64,000 bases of DNA from positions 207,593-271,592 of the forward strand of contig NZ_KQ440395.1 in the NCBI RefSeq assembly GCF_001281175.1, in the 5' to 3' direction. The notes under the pieces were generated by a model. That model was not told the DNA's origin. It worked only from the letters and a program-made list of their open reading frames with translations, and did no database searches. Of the stretch, positions 9,518 to 17,900 are shown in pieces. The position numbers were made by a program, and so were the translations under genes. Each line of letters opens with the position of its first letter. The stretch's first letter is position 1. The DNA comes from Apilactobacillus apinorum. Its GTDB lineage: Bacteria; Bacillota; Bacilli; Lactobacillales; Lactobacillaceae.

Positions 9518-9539
9518 CTATTTTAATAAATGAGAAAAT

Positions 9540-9573
9540 ATCGTTCGGAAAAAGAATAAAAAGCGAACGATTA
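9540..9573. promoter_or_regulatory. Paired PurR-type boxes (operator) between purA and purB
   Basis: TCGTTCG (9541-9547) and CGAACGA (9564-9570) face each other with exactly 16 bases between the TTCG and CGAA cores. Each fits the Bacillus PurBox pattern (AWWWCCGAACWWT) with one or two mismatches. Two inverted boxes 16-17 bases apart is the known arrangement bound by PurR dimers. The site lies between the divergent purA-guaC and purB transcription units and could control both. Confidence 0.75.
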
Positions 9574-9589
9574 AATTAATAATTTTGTT

Positions 9590-9595
9590 TATAAT
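9590..9595 (+). promoter_or_regulatory. -10 box of purB
   Basis: A perfect TATAAT sits 17-20 bases after the right-hand Pur box. The expected -35 position (about 9567-9572) overlaps that box and is weak, which fits regulation at this site by PurR. Confidence 0.55.
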
Positions 9596-9657
9596 AGTGA
9601 AAATGCGAATTATGTATGTTAAGATAGAATCATGATATACCGAAAGGATGGATTGTG

Positions 9658-10953
9658 ATGATTGATCGTTATACCAGACCAGAGATGGGAAATGTGTGGT
9701 CTAAATATAATCAATACGCCTCATGGCTAGCTGTGGAGGTCGCTGTTGATGAAGCTTGGGCCAAGTTAGGAGAAATCCCAGCTGAGGATTTGGCTAAGAT
9801 CCAAAAGAACGCTACCTTTGATGAAAAAGAAATTGAAGAAATCGAAAAGACTACTCACCATGATGTCGTTGCCTTTACTCGTGACGTCTCAAGATACTTG
9901 GGTGATGAAAGTAAATGGATTCATTTTGGAATGACCAGTACAGATATCGTTGATACTGCGCAAGGTTACCGTTTAAAACAAGCCAACGCGATTATCAGAA
10001 AAGATATTGAAGAATTAATTGAAACCATTGGTAACAAGGCTCTTAAGTACAAAGATACTGTTATCATGGGAAGAACCCACGGGGTTCAAGCAGAACCTAC
10101 TACATTTGGTTTGAAGTTACTTCGCTGGTACGAAGAAATGAAACGTAATCTAGAACGCTTTGACATTGCTTCTAAAGATGTTGAAGCTGGTAAGATTTCT
10201 GGTGCCGTTGGTACTTTCGCTAACGTTGATCCATTCGTAGAACAATACGTTTGTGAAAAGTTAGGCATTCGTGCGCAATCAGTAGCCAGCCAAGTACTAC
10301 CACGTGATTTACATGCTAATTACATCACGTGTTTAGGCGTAATTGCTACTAGTTTAGAAGAATTCGCGACTGAAATTCGTGGTTTACAACGTTCTGAAAT
10401 TCATGAAGTTGAAGAACATTTTGCGAAGGGCCAAAAGGGATCATCAGCAATGCCACACAAACGTAACCCAATCGGTTCAGAAAACATTTGTGGTCTAGCT
10501 CGTGTAATGCGTGGCCACGTGGTTACCGCAATGGAAAACGTTGCATTGTGGCACGAACGAGACATTTCTCATTCATCTGCTGAACGTGTAATTCTACCAA
10601 ATTCAACTATCTTAATTGATTACATGTTACATCGCTTTAACAACATTGTTCGAGACTTAGACGTCTTTGAAGAAAGAATGCTAAGCAACTTGAACCTAAC
10701 TAATGGTTTAATTTACTCACAACGTGTTATGTTAAAACTAGTTGAAGCAGGGATGACTAGAGAAGCAGCTTATGATTTAGTCCAACCTTTAACTGCGATT
10801 GCATGGGATGAAAACAAACAATTCAAACCATTGGTAGAAGGCAATGCCACTATCACTCAAAAATTAACTCAATCAGACATCGATGATGCCTTTGATTATC
10901 ACTATCACATCCGCCACGTCGACGAAATTTTCAAACGCTGTGGTTTAAACTAA
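9658..10953 (+). CDS. purB: Adenylosuccinate lyase
   Basis: This tetrameric enzyme removes fumarate from adenylosuccinate (giving AMP) and from SAICAR. It is 431 aa from the ATG at 9658, chosen over the adjacent GTG at 9655 because family members begin MIDRYTRPEM and AAAGGA lies about 9 bases upstream. Catalytic features are visible: the HHD near His68, GRTHG with His141, and the fumarase-superfamily signature SSAMPHKRNP at about 262-271. It is transcribed alone, divergently from purA, under the shared PurR-type boxes, and is closed by a strong terminator. There is nothing unusual in length or residues. Confidence 0.96.
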   Translation: MIDRYTRPEMGNVWSKYNQYASWLAVEVAVDEAWAKLGEIPAEDLAKIQKNATFDEKEIEEIEKTTHHDVVAFTRDVSRYLGDESKWIHFGMTSTDIVDTAQGYRLKQANAIIRKDIEELIETIGNKALKYKDTVIMGRTHGVQAEPTTFGLKLLRWYEEMKRNLERFDIASKDVEAGKISGAVGTFANVDPFVEQYVCEKLGIRAQSVASQVLPRDLHANYITCLGVIATSLEEFATEIRGLQRSEIHEVEEHFAKGQKGSSAMPHKRNPIGSENICGLARVMRGHVVTAMENVALWHERDISHSSAERVILPNSTILIDYMLHRFNNIVRDLDVFEERMLSNLNLTNGLIYSQRVMLKLVEAGMTREAAYDLVQPLTAIAWDENKQFKPLVEGNATITQKLTQSDIDDAFDYHYHIRHVDEIFKRCGLN

Positions 10954-10955
10954 TT

Positions 10956-10992
10956 AAAAAAGCCTGGTTTCTATGGAAACCGGGCTTTTTTA
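10956..10992 (+). terminator. Terminator after purB
   Basis: AAAAAAGCCTGGTTTC and GAAACCGGGCTTTTTT pair (one G-T) around a TATG loop, followed by T residues. Confidence 0.9.
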
Positions 10993-11041
10993 GCTTTAAT
11001 ATTTATTAGAAATCAGTTAGAATATTACCAAGGTGGTATAT

Positions 11042-11593
11042 ATGAAGAAAAATTTTACGTTTATGACTAAGCAAGGCTGGATGTTTGCAGTTCCATTTTT
11101 CTTATTTTCAGTCTATTACACAATGAGTAAAGCTCATTTCGCACATTGGAAATCCATTCGTGTGATGTTTCATCTAATTGATTTTCCGCACGTTATTAGT
11201 GCAATTGGTTATGCAGCCGTTGTGTTCGCATTCTACCTATTATGTGCACTAATTCCATCACGCCGTATTATTGCGTTGCCTTCAATCATTACAATTATGT
11301 TGGCAGCACAACAACTAACGCTAGCTTACTTCACATTCCCAATTGGCGATGTGATTGGCGGATTGGTATTGTTGATTGCAACTGTCGTGATTGCTGGAAT
11401 GGCATTGATTTACGCCAAAATCGCGCTTACAGTGATTGATGGTATCGGTGCTTCTAGTAAAGGTAATTATTTAACCGCATGGTTGCGCGAAATTAAATTA
11501 GCGGTGGTTGCTAACTGGAAATTTTTAGTAATCGACGTCTTAATTTATGTCGTAATCAATGCATCAATCGTGATGACACTTACTTTTAAATAA
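11042..11593 (+). CDS. Small multi-pass membrane protein of unknown function
   Basis: This encodes a 183-aa protein I do not recognise. The start is set at ATG 11042 because AAGGTGG ends 5-6 bases upstream; an in-frame GTG at 11033 lies inside that site. About five hydrophobic segments can be seen, roughly residues 12-27, 52-70, 76-95, 98-126 and 157-178. A polar loop GIGASSKGNYLTAWLREIKLAV precedes the last one. There is no signal peptidase site and no clear catalytic motif. The gene is monocistronic between terminators, next to purB, with no functional link evident. It could be a small integral membrane protein of the kind annotated as DUF in lactobacilli. Confidence 0.7.
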   Translation: MKKNFTFMTKQGWMFAVPFFLFSVYYTMSKAHFAHWKSIRVMFHLIDFPHVISAIGYAAVVFAFYLLCALIPSRRIIALPSIITIMLAAQQLTLAYFTFPIGDVIGGLVLLIATVVIAGMALIYAKIALTVIDGIGASSKGNYLTAWLREIKLAVVANWKFLVIDVLIYVVINASIVMTLTFK

Positions 11594-11620
11594 AAGTCGA
11601 CTTAATGGTCGGCTTTTTTA
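11594..11620 (+). terminator. Terminator after the membrane protein gene
   Basis: AAAAGTCGAC pairs with GTCGGCTTTTT (one G-T pair) around a short loop, with a T tail. Confidence 0.75.
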
Positions 11621-11685
11621 TTTTGACAAAAAGCAGCACATTTTTGCGTAAATATTAATATCACGGTTTAAAAGGGGAGATATTA

Positions 11686-12909
11686 ATGAAATTCAAAGCA
11701 AGAATGATGCTGGGAATTATTTTATTGGCGTTAGGTGTGAATAGCGGGATATCGCTTGTTCATGCTGATACCACGACTAATGCTGACAAGTTACCAAGCT
11801 TATTATCCAAATTATCGTTGGATTACGAACAAGAATTGGATAATCAAATTCAGGCACATACTAATAATACGATTGCTGAAGGAGAAAAGTTCGTCCAGAT
11901 GGTGCCTGCTAACGACAGTTTTGTCGGTGATGATCAAATTGCGGATTGGCAAAAGTATTGTACGAAATTAGGTTTATCAATTAACGACTATCAAGGTTTG
12001 TTACGTCAAGAAAACGAATTACGCGAGTCAATTAAAAAAGACTTCAAAGCAGCTAAAGATACTGATGACGTTATCACTAGCTATCGTGATATCGATAACG
12101 TTATTAGTTCAGTGTTGGACTATGTTCATAATAAGAAGCTATTATTGCATCAATTGAGCAAACAACTAGTAAAAGTTGATGTTAACCAACATATTGATGG
12201 ATTATCTGATATGGGTGAAGCGATGTTATCTAAACAGGCAAAAGACGCTTTTAAAAGCCATGATGAAAGCTTTGCAGGAACAACATTATCATCACGTCAC
12301 CAATATCAATTAGCAACGTTATTAGATACGATGAAGCCGGTGACACCAGAACCACAGCAAGATACTGATAAAACAGAACCAGATACTAATCATTCATCTG
12401 ATAATCATATCGATAACAAGACCACAGATAGTAATAATCAACCAAGTGTTCCTGTGGACGACAAATCAAAAGTTGTGCCTTCCAAAGATGATAACCATCC
12501 AGTAATTCCACAACCAGTGAATGATGAATTAACCAAACAGATCGCACAACAACAATCTCAAATTAATGCGTTAGAAGCAACAATCACTGGCCTAAATAAA
12601 CAAATGAATGCATTCAAAGAAATAATTAAAAAGATTCAAAATGATGGTTTCGGCCCAATTATCTATGATCAAACTGGGTTGATTTCAAAATCAGAAAGAG
12701 CTGCTTTAGATCAATTGATGGATGTTATTAGACAAAATACAGCTTGGGATGATACACAAAAAGTTCAACCTAAGTGCAAACATCAAACGGTGAAACAACG
12801 TTTGAGAAAAGTTAACCATCAATTAAAACAAAAACATTTAAGTCATCGAAAACGAGTTAAATTATTAAAATTAAGACGTCAATTATTAAAACGATTGCGT
12901 CATAAATAA
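11686..12909 (+). CDS. Secreted protein with helical domain, acidic linker, coiled coil and strongly basic C-terminal tail
   Basis: This 407-aa protein has a standard signal peptide (MKFKARMMLG, hydrophobic core, cut near VHA/DT at about residue 27). Residues ~30-215 look alpha-helical and contain no motif I recognise. Residues ~220-280 are a Pro/Asp/Asn/Ser-rich, acidic, probably extended linker. Residues ~285-325 (ELTKQIAQQQSQINALEATI) have heptad spacing and suggest a coiled coil. The last ~45 residues are extremely rich in Lys, Arg and His (ending LRRQLLKRLRHK), a composition that could bind teichoic acid or other polyanions. GGGGAG lies 7-8 bases before the ATG. The gene stands alone with its own terminator, on the same strand as the giant genes downstream. 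It lacks LPXTG and SLAP-type repeats. Function unknown; surface retention by charge is inference. Confidence 0.8.
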   Translation: MKFKARMMLGIILLALGVNSGISLVHADTTTNADKLPSLLSKLSLDYEQELDNQIQAHTNNTIAEGEKFVQMVPANDSFVGDDQIADWQKYCTKLGLSINDYQGLLRQENELRESIKKDFKAAKDTDDVITSYRDIDNVISSVLDYVHNKKLLLHQLSKQLVKVDVNQHIDGLSDMGEAMLSKQAKDAFKSHDESFAGTTLSSRHQYQLATLLDTMKPVTPEPQQDTDKTEPDTNHSSDNHIDNKTTDSNNQPSVPVDDKSKVVPSKDDNHPVIPQPVNDELTKQIAQQQSQINALEATITGLNKQMNAFKEIIKKIQNDGFGPIIYDQTGLISKSERAALDQLMDVIRQNTAWDDTQKVQPKCKHQTVKQRLRKVNHQLKQKHLSHRKRVKLLKLRRQLLKRLRHK

Positions 12910-12946
12910 AAAGAGTTTCCAATGAAAATTGGAAACTCTTTTTTTA
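12907..12946. terminator. Bidirectional terminator between converging genes
   Basis: AAAAAGAGTTTCCAAT and ATTGGAAACTCTTTTT form a long perfect stem between the stop at 12909 (plus strand) and the stop at 12949 (minus strand), with A/T tracts on both sides. Confidence 0.92.
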
Positions 12947-12948
12947 TC

Positions 12949-13887
12949 TTAATCAAAGTGAGTATGAAGAAAATCTTTAACGTGTTTTTTGTATGCCACT
13001 GGGTTAGTCCAGAAGCTTTCTTCATGGCCAGCGCCAGGAACAATCCATAATTGTTTTGGCCCTTTTGATGCGGCGTAGTTTTCGTATGACATGTATGTTG
13101 GCACGTAGATGTCACTATCACCATGAATAAATAGCGTTGGCAATTTGTTCTTCTTTAGTGCTTCAGTACAAGAAGCATTGTGAAGACGGTAACCGACTTT
13201 GTACCAGTTAATTGCACTAACTAGTGGTTCGATTGGGTAAGGTGGTAAGTGGAACATATCTTTTAGTAGATAGTTAAACTCATCACCGACGTTAGTGTAA
13301 CCACAATCAGCGATGATGGCTTTGACTTGCTTAGGTAGTTTTTCACCACTTAGCATTGTCACAATACCAGCACCCATACTAATTCCAAACATTAAAATTT
13401 TGGCATCTTCACCGACTTTTTCTAGGACTAATTGAATCCAACGAAGGTAGTCGATACGATCTTTCCAACCGTAGCTGACGTACTTACCGTCGCTATCTCC
13501 GTGGGCACGATCGTCAGGTGCTAAAACGTTAAAGCCTAGTTCATGATACATCTTGATGAAGTTGGCCATTGTTTCACGGTTACAACCAACACCATGTGCC
13601 ATGATTATGGTCTTGTTAGTAGGTGTTTTTGCTGGGACGTAAGATGCAATCATCTTTTCACCAGTGTCAACTTCGTTTAATACCCATTCTTCTTTAGGAA
13701 TGGCATGGAACCAGTCAACATAACGGTAGTAAGCATAAGCAAATCGCATTTGGCTGGCTTGTGGTGTTGGTTCGTCATCTTTGCGACTCATTCCTAATTT
13801 AAATAGGTAGTTACTGAATAGGAAGGCAGTCGTACTGACTGCAGTCGACATGATTCCTAATGCTACAGCGGTTTTTTTGAATCCCAT
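12949..13887 (-). CDS. Membrane-anchored alpha/beta hydrolase (serine hydrolase)
   Basis: This 312-aa member of the alpha/beta hydrolase fold belongs to the 'hydrolase/acyl-peptidase-like' group common in lactobacilli. One N-terminal hydrophobic segment (about 6-28) suggests a membrane anchor with the enzyme outside or at the membrane. The catalytic triad can be placed: Ser170 in GISMGAG, Asp259 in HGDSDIYVP, and His288 in GAGH. An oxyanion-type AHGVG lies near 97-101. The substrate is unknown (an ester, amide or lipid). It follows the phosphatase gene at 13908 by 20 bases on the same strand, with GGAGGG before the ATG, so the two are probably one operon. It ends at the bidirectional terminator at 12907-12946. 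Confidence 0.88.
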   Translation of the reverse strand: MGFKKTAVALGIMSTAVSTTAFLFSNYLFKLGMSRKDDEPTPQASQMRFAYAYYRYVDWFHAIPKEEWVLNEVDTGEKMIASYVPAKTPTNKTIIMAHGVGCNRETMANFIKMYHELGFNVLAPDDRAHGDSDGKYVSYGWKDRIDYLRWIQLVLEKVGEDAKILMFGISMGAGIVTMLSGEKLPKQVKAIIADCGYTNVGDEFNYLLKDMFHLPPYPIEPLVSAINWYKVGYRLHNASCTEALKKNKLPTLFIHGDSDIYVPTYMSYENYAASKGPKQLWIVPGAGHEESFWTNPVAYKKHVKDFLHTHFD

Positions 13888-13907
13888 AAAAATCCCTCCA
13901 ATACGGT

Positions 13908-14690
13908 TTAATCGGTTAGATAGATGGATTTTAATTTATCAATATCAGCATCGGTTAAACCAATGAATTCATGTAAAAAGTTGTTGATGTTGCCATATTT
14001 TTCATTGATTGTTTCCATCGCAGCATCAAAATAGGATTCGTCGACGGTGTATAAATCATGAAGGTTTTGTTCTAAAGCTTCGGTCATACCGTATTTACTG
14101 TATTGGTCGACCTTTAAACGAATGTATGGCACCATTTGTTCTTTTGAAATTAAGTAATCTTGTTTGATGGTATCAATATCGATACCTAATGCGAATAAGA
14201 AGAAAGCGGCAGATAAACCGGTGCGGTCTTTTCCTTGAGCACAGTGGAATAATACAACGCCATCGCCATCATTTTGTAGTAAAACTTTAAAAAGATTTTG
14301 GAAGGCGGCTTGGGCTTCGGGGCTAGTAACCATTGATTGGTAAGAACGAATCATGTTGGCTTTGCCACGAGAAGCGTCAAACATATATTGTTCAGCGTAT
14401 TGACGCTCTGTCTTGTCGTGACCACTGTTGAAAACTGGGTTCTTAATTAATTCCGCATTATTAGGAAGTTTGTCAGAAGCTTTAGCGCGTTCTGCGTCAG
14501 AACGTAAGTCGACGTCATATTTGACACCGTAAGTTTCTAAAAAGTTTAAATCTGATTTAGATAGATCGGCTAATTCACCGGAACGTAAGACCTTGTTCCA
14601 TTTAACTTGTCTACCATCAGCGGTTTGATAACCACCTAATTCACGGAAGTTATAACCATTTTCAATATTTAATAAGCGTTGGTTGGTCAT
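13908..14690 (-). CDS. Protein-tyrosine phosphatase-like protein (Tyr_phosphatase3 family)
   Basis: This 260-aa cytosolic phosphatase of the cysteine-dependent type has the active-site loop HCAQGKDRTG (nucleophile Cys150, Arg156). The N-terminal NFRELGG and VLRSGEL are typical of the family that includes secreted and cytosolic lipid- or tyrosine-phosphatases of Gram-positive bacteria (e.g. LipA/IphP-like). No signal peptide is seen here. AAAGGAGGG lies 7-8 bases before the ATG. It is first of a two-gene unit with the alpha/beta hydrolase, and divergent from the giant surface-protein array. Substrate (phosphotyrosine, phosphoinositide or another phosphoester) cannot be told from sequence. Confidence 0.87.
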   Translation of the reverse strand: MTNQRLLNIENGYNFRELGGYQTADGRQVKWNKVLRSGELADLSKSDLNFLETYGVKYDVDLRSDAERAKASDKLPNNAELIKNPVFNSGHDKTERQYAEQYMFDASRGKANMIRSYQSMVTSPEAQAAFQNLFKVLLQNDGDGVVLFHCAQGKDRTGLSAAFFLFALGIDIDTIKQDYLISKEQMVPYIRLKVDQYSKYGMTEALEQNLHDLYTVDESYFDAAMETINEKYGNINNFLHEFIGLTDADIDKLKSIYLTD

Positions 14691-14999
14691 GTTGTTTTCC
14701 CTCCTTTGGACATCGAAATGTGTTTATTACATTGTAAAAGAAAAACAACGGATATAAAAGTAATAGTTATCTTTTTTTACAAAAAAGATAATGATTTTTT
14801 TTAAGTCTGATGCCATATTACATTCATATTAAAAACATATGATAATTGTTAAGAAAGAGTAAAAATGATTATATTTTGTGTTAGAAAATGATAATATTGA
14901 TTATGTATAAAATTGCGTTAACTGTAGCTAAAAATTAATACGCAGTGATTTTCTAGTAATCGATTTTTAATAAAAAAGTTCAAAGAAAGGACGACGATT
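14691..14999. promoter_or_regulatory. 309-bp AT-rich divergent intergenic region upstream of the first giant gene
   Basis: No coding region is seen. It contains an 11-bp perfect inverted repeat (TTATCTTTTTT at 14767-14777 with AAAAAAGATAA at 14781-14791, 3-base loop). It also holds a candidate promoter for the giant gene (TTGTTA 14846-14851, 18 bases, TATATT 14870-14875), a TTAAGAAA overlapping that -35, and ATTGCGTTA at 14912-14920. The last is repeated at 31675-31683 before the second giant gene. AGAAAGG precedes the ATG at 15000. Confidence 0.5.
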
Positions 15000-17900
15000 A
15001 TGCAATACAATAAGAAACGATTTAACAAAGTAAATGACAAAAAAGTCATGAAAAAAGTTAAAAAGCAATGGGTAGTAGTGTCACTATCCACTCTAGCCAC
15101 ATTAGGTGGAGTAACTTACACCATGACTTTCAGTCAAGATGCACACGCTGATAACGCTTCTACAAACACGACTACTAACCAACAATCTGTATCTAATCCA
15201 TCTAGTGGTACTGTTACCAGTGGAGCTGTTCAAACTACAGCTGCTGCAGCTGCAAGTACTACTAGTGTAACTAATACAAATAATATTAATGCTTCTTATG
15301 CCAATCAAAGCGCCGGAAGTGTGGCTGTTACTGCAGCGACTCCCGGAAATCAATCGTTGTCATCACAAGCCCAATCTGCATACAACACAGGACTTGTGGA
15401 TTTATCACAAACTAAATATAGTTCGTCAGGGGCATCAATAGCTGCTAATCCTGCATCTTCTTTAATATCATCTTCTCAAGCTTCAGATGTAGCAAGTGCT
15501 GCTTCAGATGCCATTAAATATAATGGTGCGATTAATCAAGCCGCATCTGACGCTTTTGCCGGAAATGGTAACAACGTTGCAACTGTCGCTTCAGATGCCC
15601 AAAACTACTACAATGCTGCCTATTATGGTGCCAGTAATGCTAAGAGTTTATACAATAACTATGTAAATGGTTATGGTACAGGAACTCAAGATTACACAGC
15701 TTTCTCACAAAACACTAATACACCAGGATCATCAGCTTCCGGTGCAACTTCATCTGCCCAAGCAGCTACATCAGCTCATTCAGCTGCCTTAAGTTACGAA
15801 AGTAGTTTGAATTCTAAATTCAATGGTAAATCTAATGTAACTGTGCATTTAGGTGCTGCAGAAAATGGCCAAATTAATATTCCTACCAATACTGATAGCA
15901 ATATTACCAGTCAAAATACCTATACTGCTGGATCTGAGCTATATAATGCTTACCAATTCGGGGTTAACTATGCCTTAGCTCATCAAGGAACAGAAGATGC
16001 TAAAGCTGGTAAGTGGTCAGGTATTAGTACTCAACAAGGCTTAGTCTACGATGCATCTCGTCAGTTGAGTTTTCCGGGTGATAACTATCATCCATTAATC
16101 CAATCTACTAATCCATATGATCAAGCTTACATTGGTGCACAACAAGCCATGAATGATCAATGGGGAACTAACGATACTATTCAAAAATATGGATATGTAC
16201 TACAAAACGAAAATACAAACGCTAACTACCTTAATGGTAGTGCATATTATCAAATGGCATACGATAATGTTGCCCGTGAAATGAACGATAATAACACGGC
16301 CTTTGTTCATAATGCATGGCAATTCCAACGTGCCTTAGCAGGTAATTATCACTCTGATTGGAGTTTTGCTTCATTTGTTAATGGTAATAATTCCGGTTAT
16401 TCTGCATATAATGATGCGATGGGATTAGGAATCAATGATGAAGGTAAAGGATATAGTAATGTTCGATTAGTTAACGATATCGATTTCCAAGGAGATCCAT
16501 ATGTAGAACATTGGCCAACAATCCAGCATTTAAAAAACTTAACCGTTGATGCGCAAAATCACCAAGTTGATTTCCATGGGGTATTGGATCAATTCGTTGC
16601 TGATGCTGGGGTCAACCCAGTTCTTAATATCAAGAACTTCCAAATGGCATACTCATACAACTATTATGGTTTCTTAAAGATTAACCAACCAGGTACGGTT
16701 ATTTACGATAACGTTAACTACATGGGGGCTCAAATGCTTTCTGACTGGCCTGCCGGGGGTAACGATATTCGTTTTAAGGGAAATATTAATGAAATTAACG
16801 TTTCTACTTATCAAACTTCATTAAATAATGGGATTCATCCAACCGAAGGTAATGGTAACCAAGAAAATATGGAAGTCCAAAACTTACTACTATATCCTGG
16901 CTCTAAATACTTCGGTTCAGTTGCCAGAGATTACGGTAACAACGTTATTAAGCTTTCAGGTAGTTTAACTATGAATGAAGGATCTCAAATGACATTGATA
17001 CCCCGTGGTAACGGTGGATACTATGCTCGTTTGGGTTCAAACTATGGAATCGTGGTTACTAATGGTGCTAACTTAAACATCAATAAAGGTGCCACTTTAC
17101 AAATTATTCCAGATGCATGGAACGGTAGTACATTATATGCTAACGGTCTATACACATACGGAAATGTTAACATCAACGGTGGGATTTTAGATATTGAAAC
17201 AGCAGCGCCAAGTTATAACTCTGATGCCACAATGTTTGTTGATTCCACTGGTCAAGTTAATATTTCTAATGGTGGTTTAGTAATGGTTAAATCCCAAGGG
17301 TTAGGTAGTTCTACCACTGGAACTTCTTATGGGTTGCTATATAACAATAACGGACAAGTTAATGTTAATAACTTAGGGAACCTATATATTAGTGGTGATG
17401 GTACAGGCTTAATTAACTTGTTGGCCGGTCCATTGAACATTACTAATCCAGGCCAAAATAATATTACACTAGATTTAACTCAAAATACTAATACCAGCAG
17501 TCGTATTTCTAACGGTAAAATAGACGCATATACTTCATTGGTTACTTACGGGGTAGGAGTGCAAGGCTCTAATGGTTTGATTGCTGGTCAATCAAATACA
17601 GGATCATCTAAAATTCTATACAGTTTCCATTTATATAATAAGAATGGAAACTATACCAATAGTTTTGTTGATGCTTCTGGTAATAAGGGATCATTTACTC
17701 AATCAGGAAATCCTAACTTTGTTCAAATCGCAACGGTTCCTGCAGTTTATTTCGTAGGTCCTATGACTCCAGTTTTAAATTCTGATGGAACATATACATT
17801 AACTGGTTATGCACAAGTCAGTGATCGTAAATCAACTGATACGGACCCAATTTATGCGCAAATTGGTTATGGTACTCAAAATAGTTATCCAACTTTAACA

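Noticed and set aside
16465-17700. Beta-helix head as an active pectate lyase
   Set aside because: No recognisable catalytic Asp/Arg/Lys arrangement was seen. The ladder pattern alone fits non-enzymatic adhesive domains.
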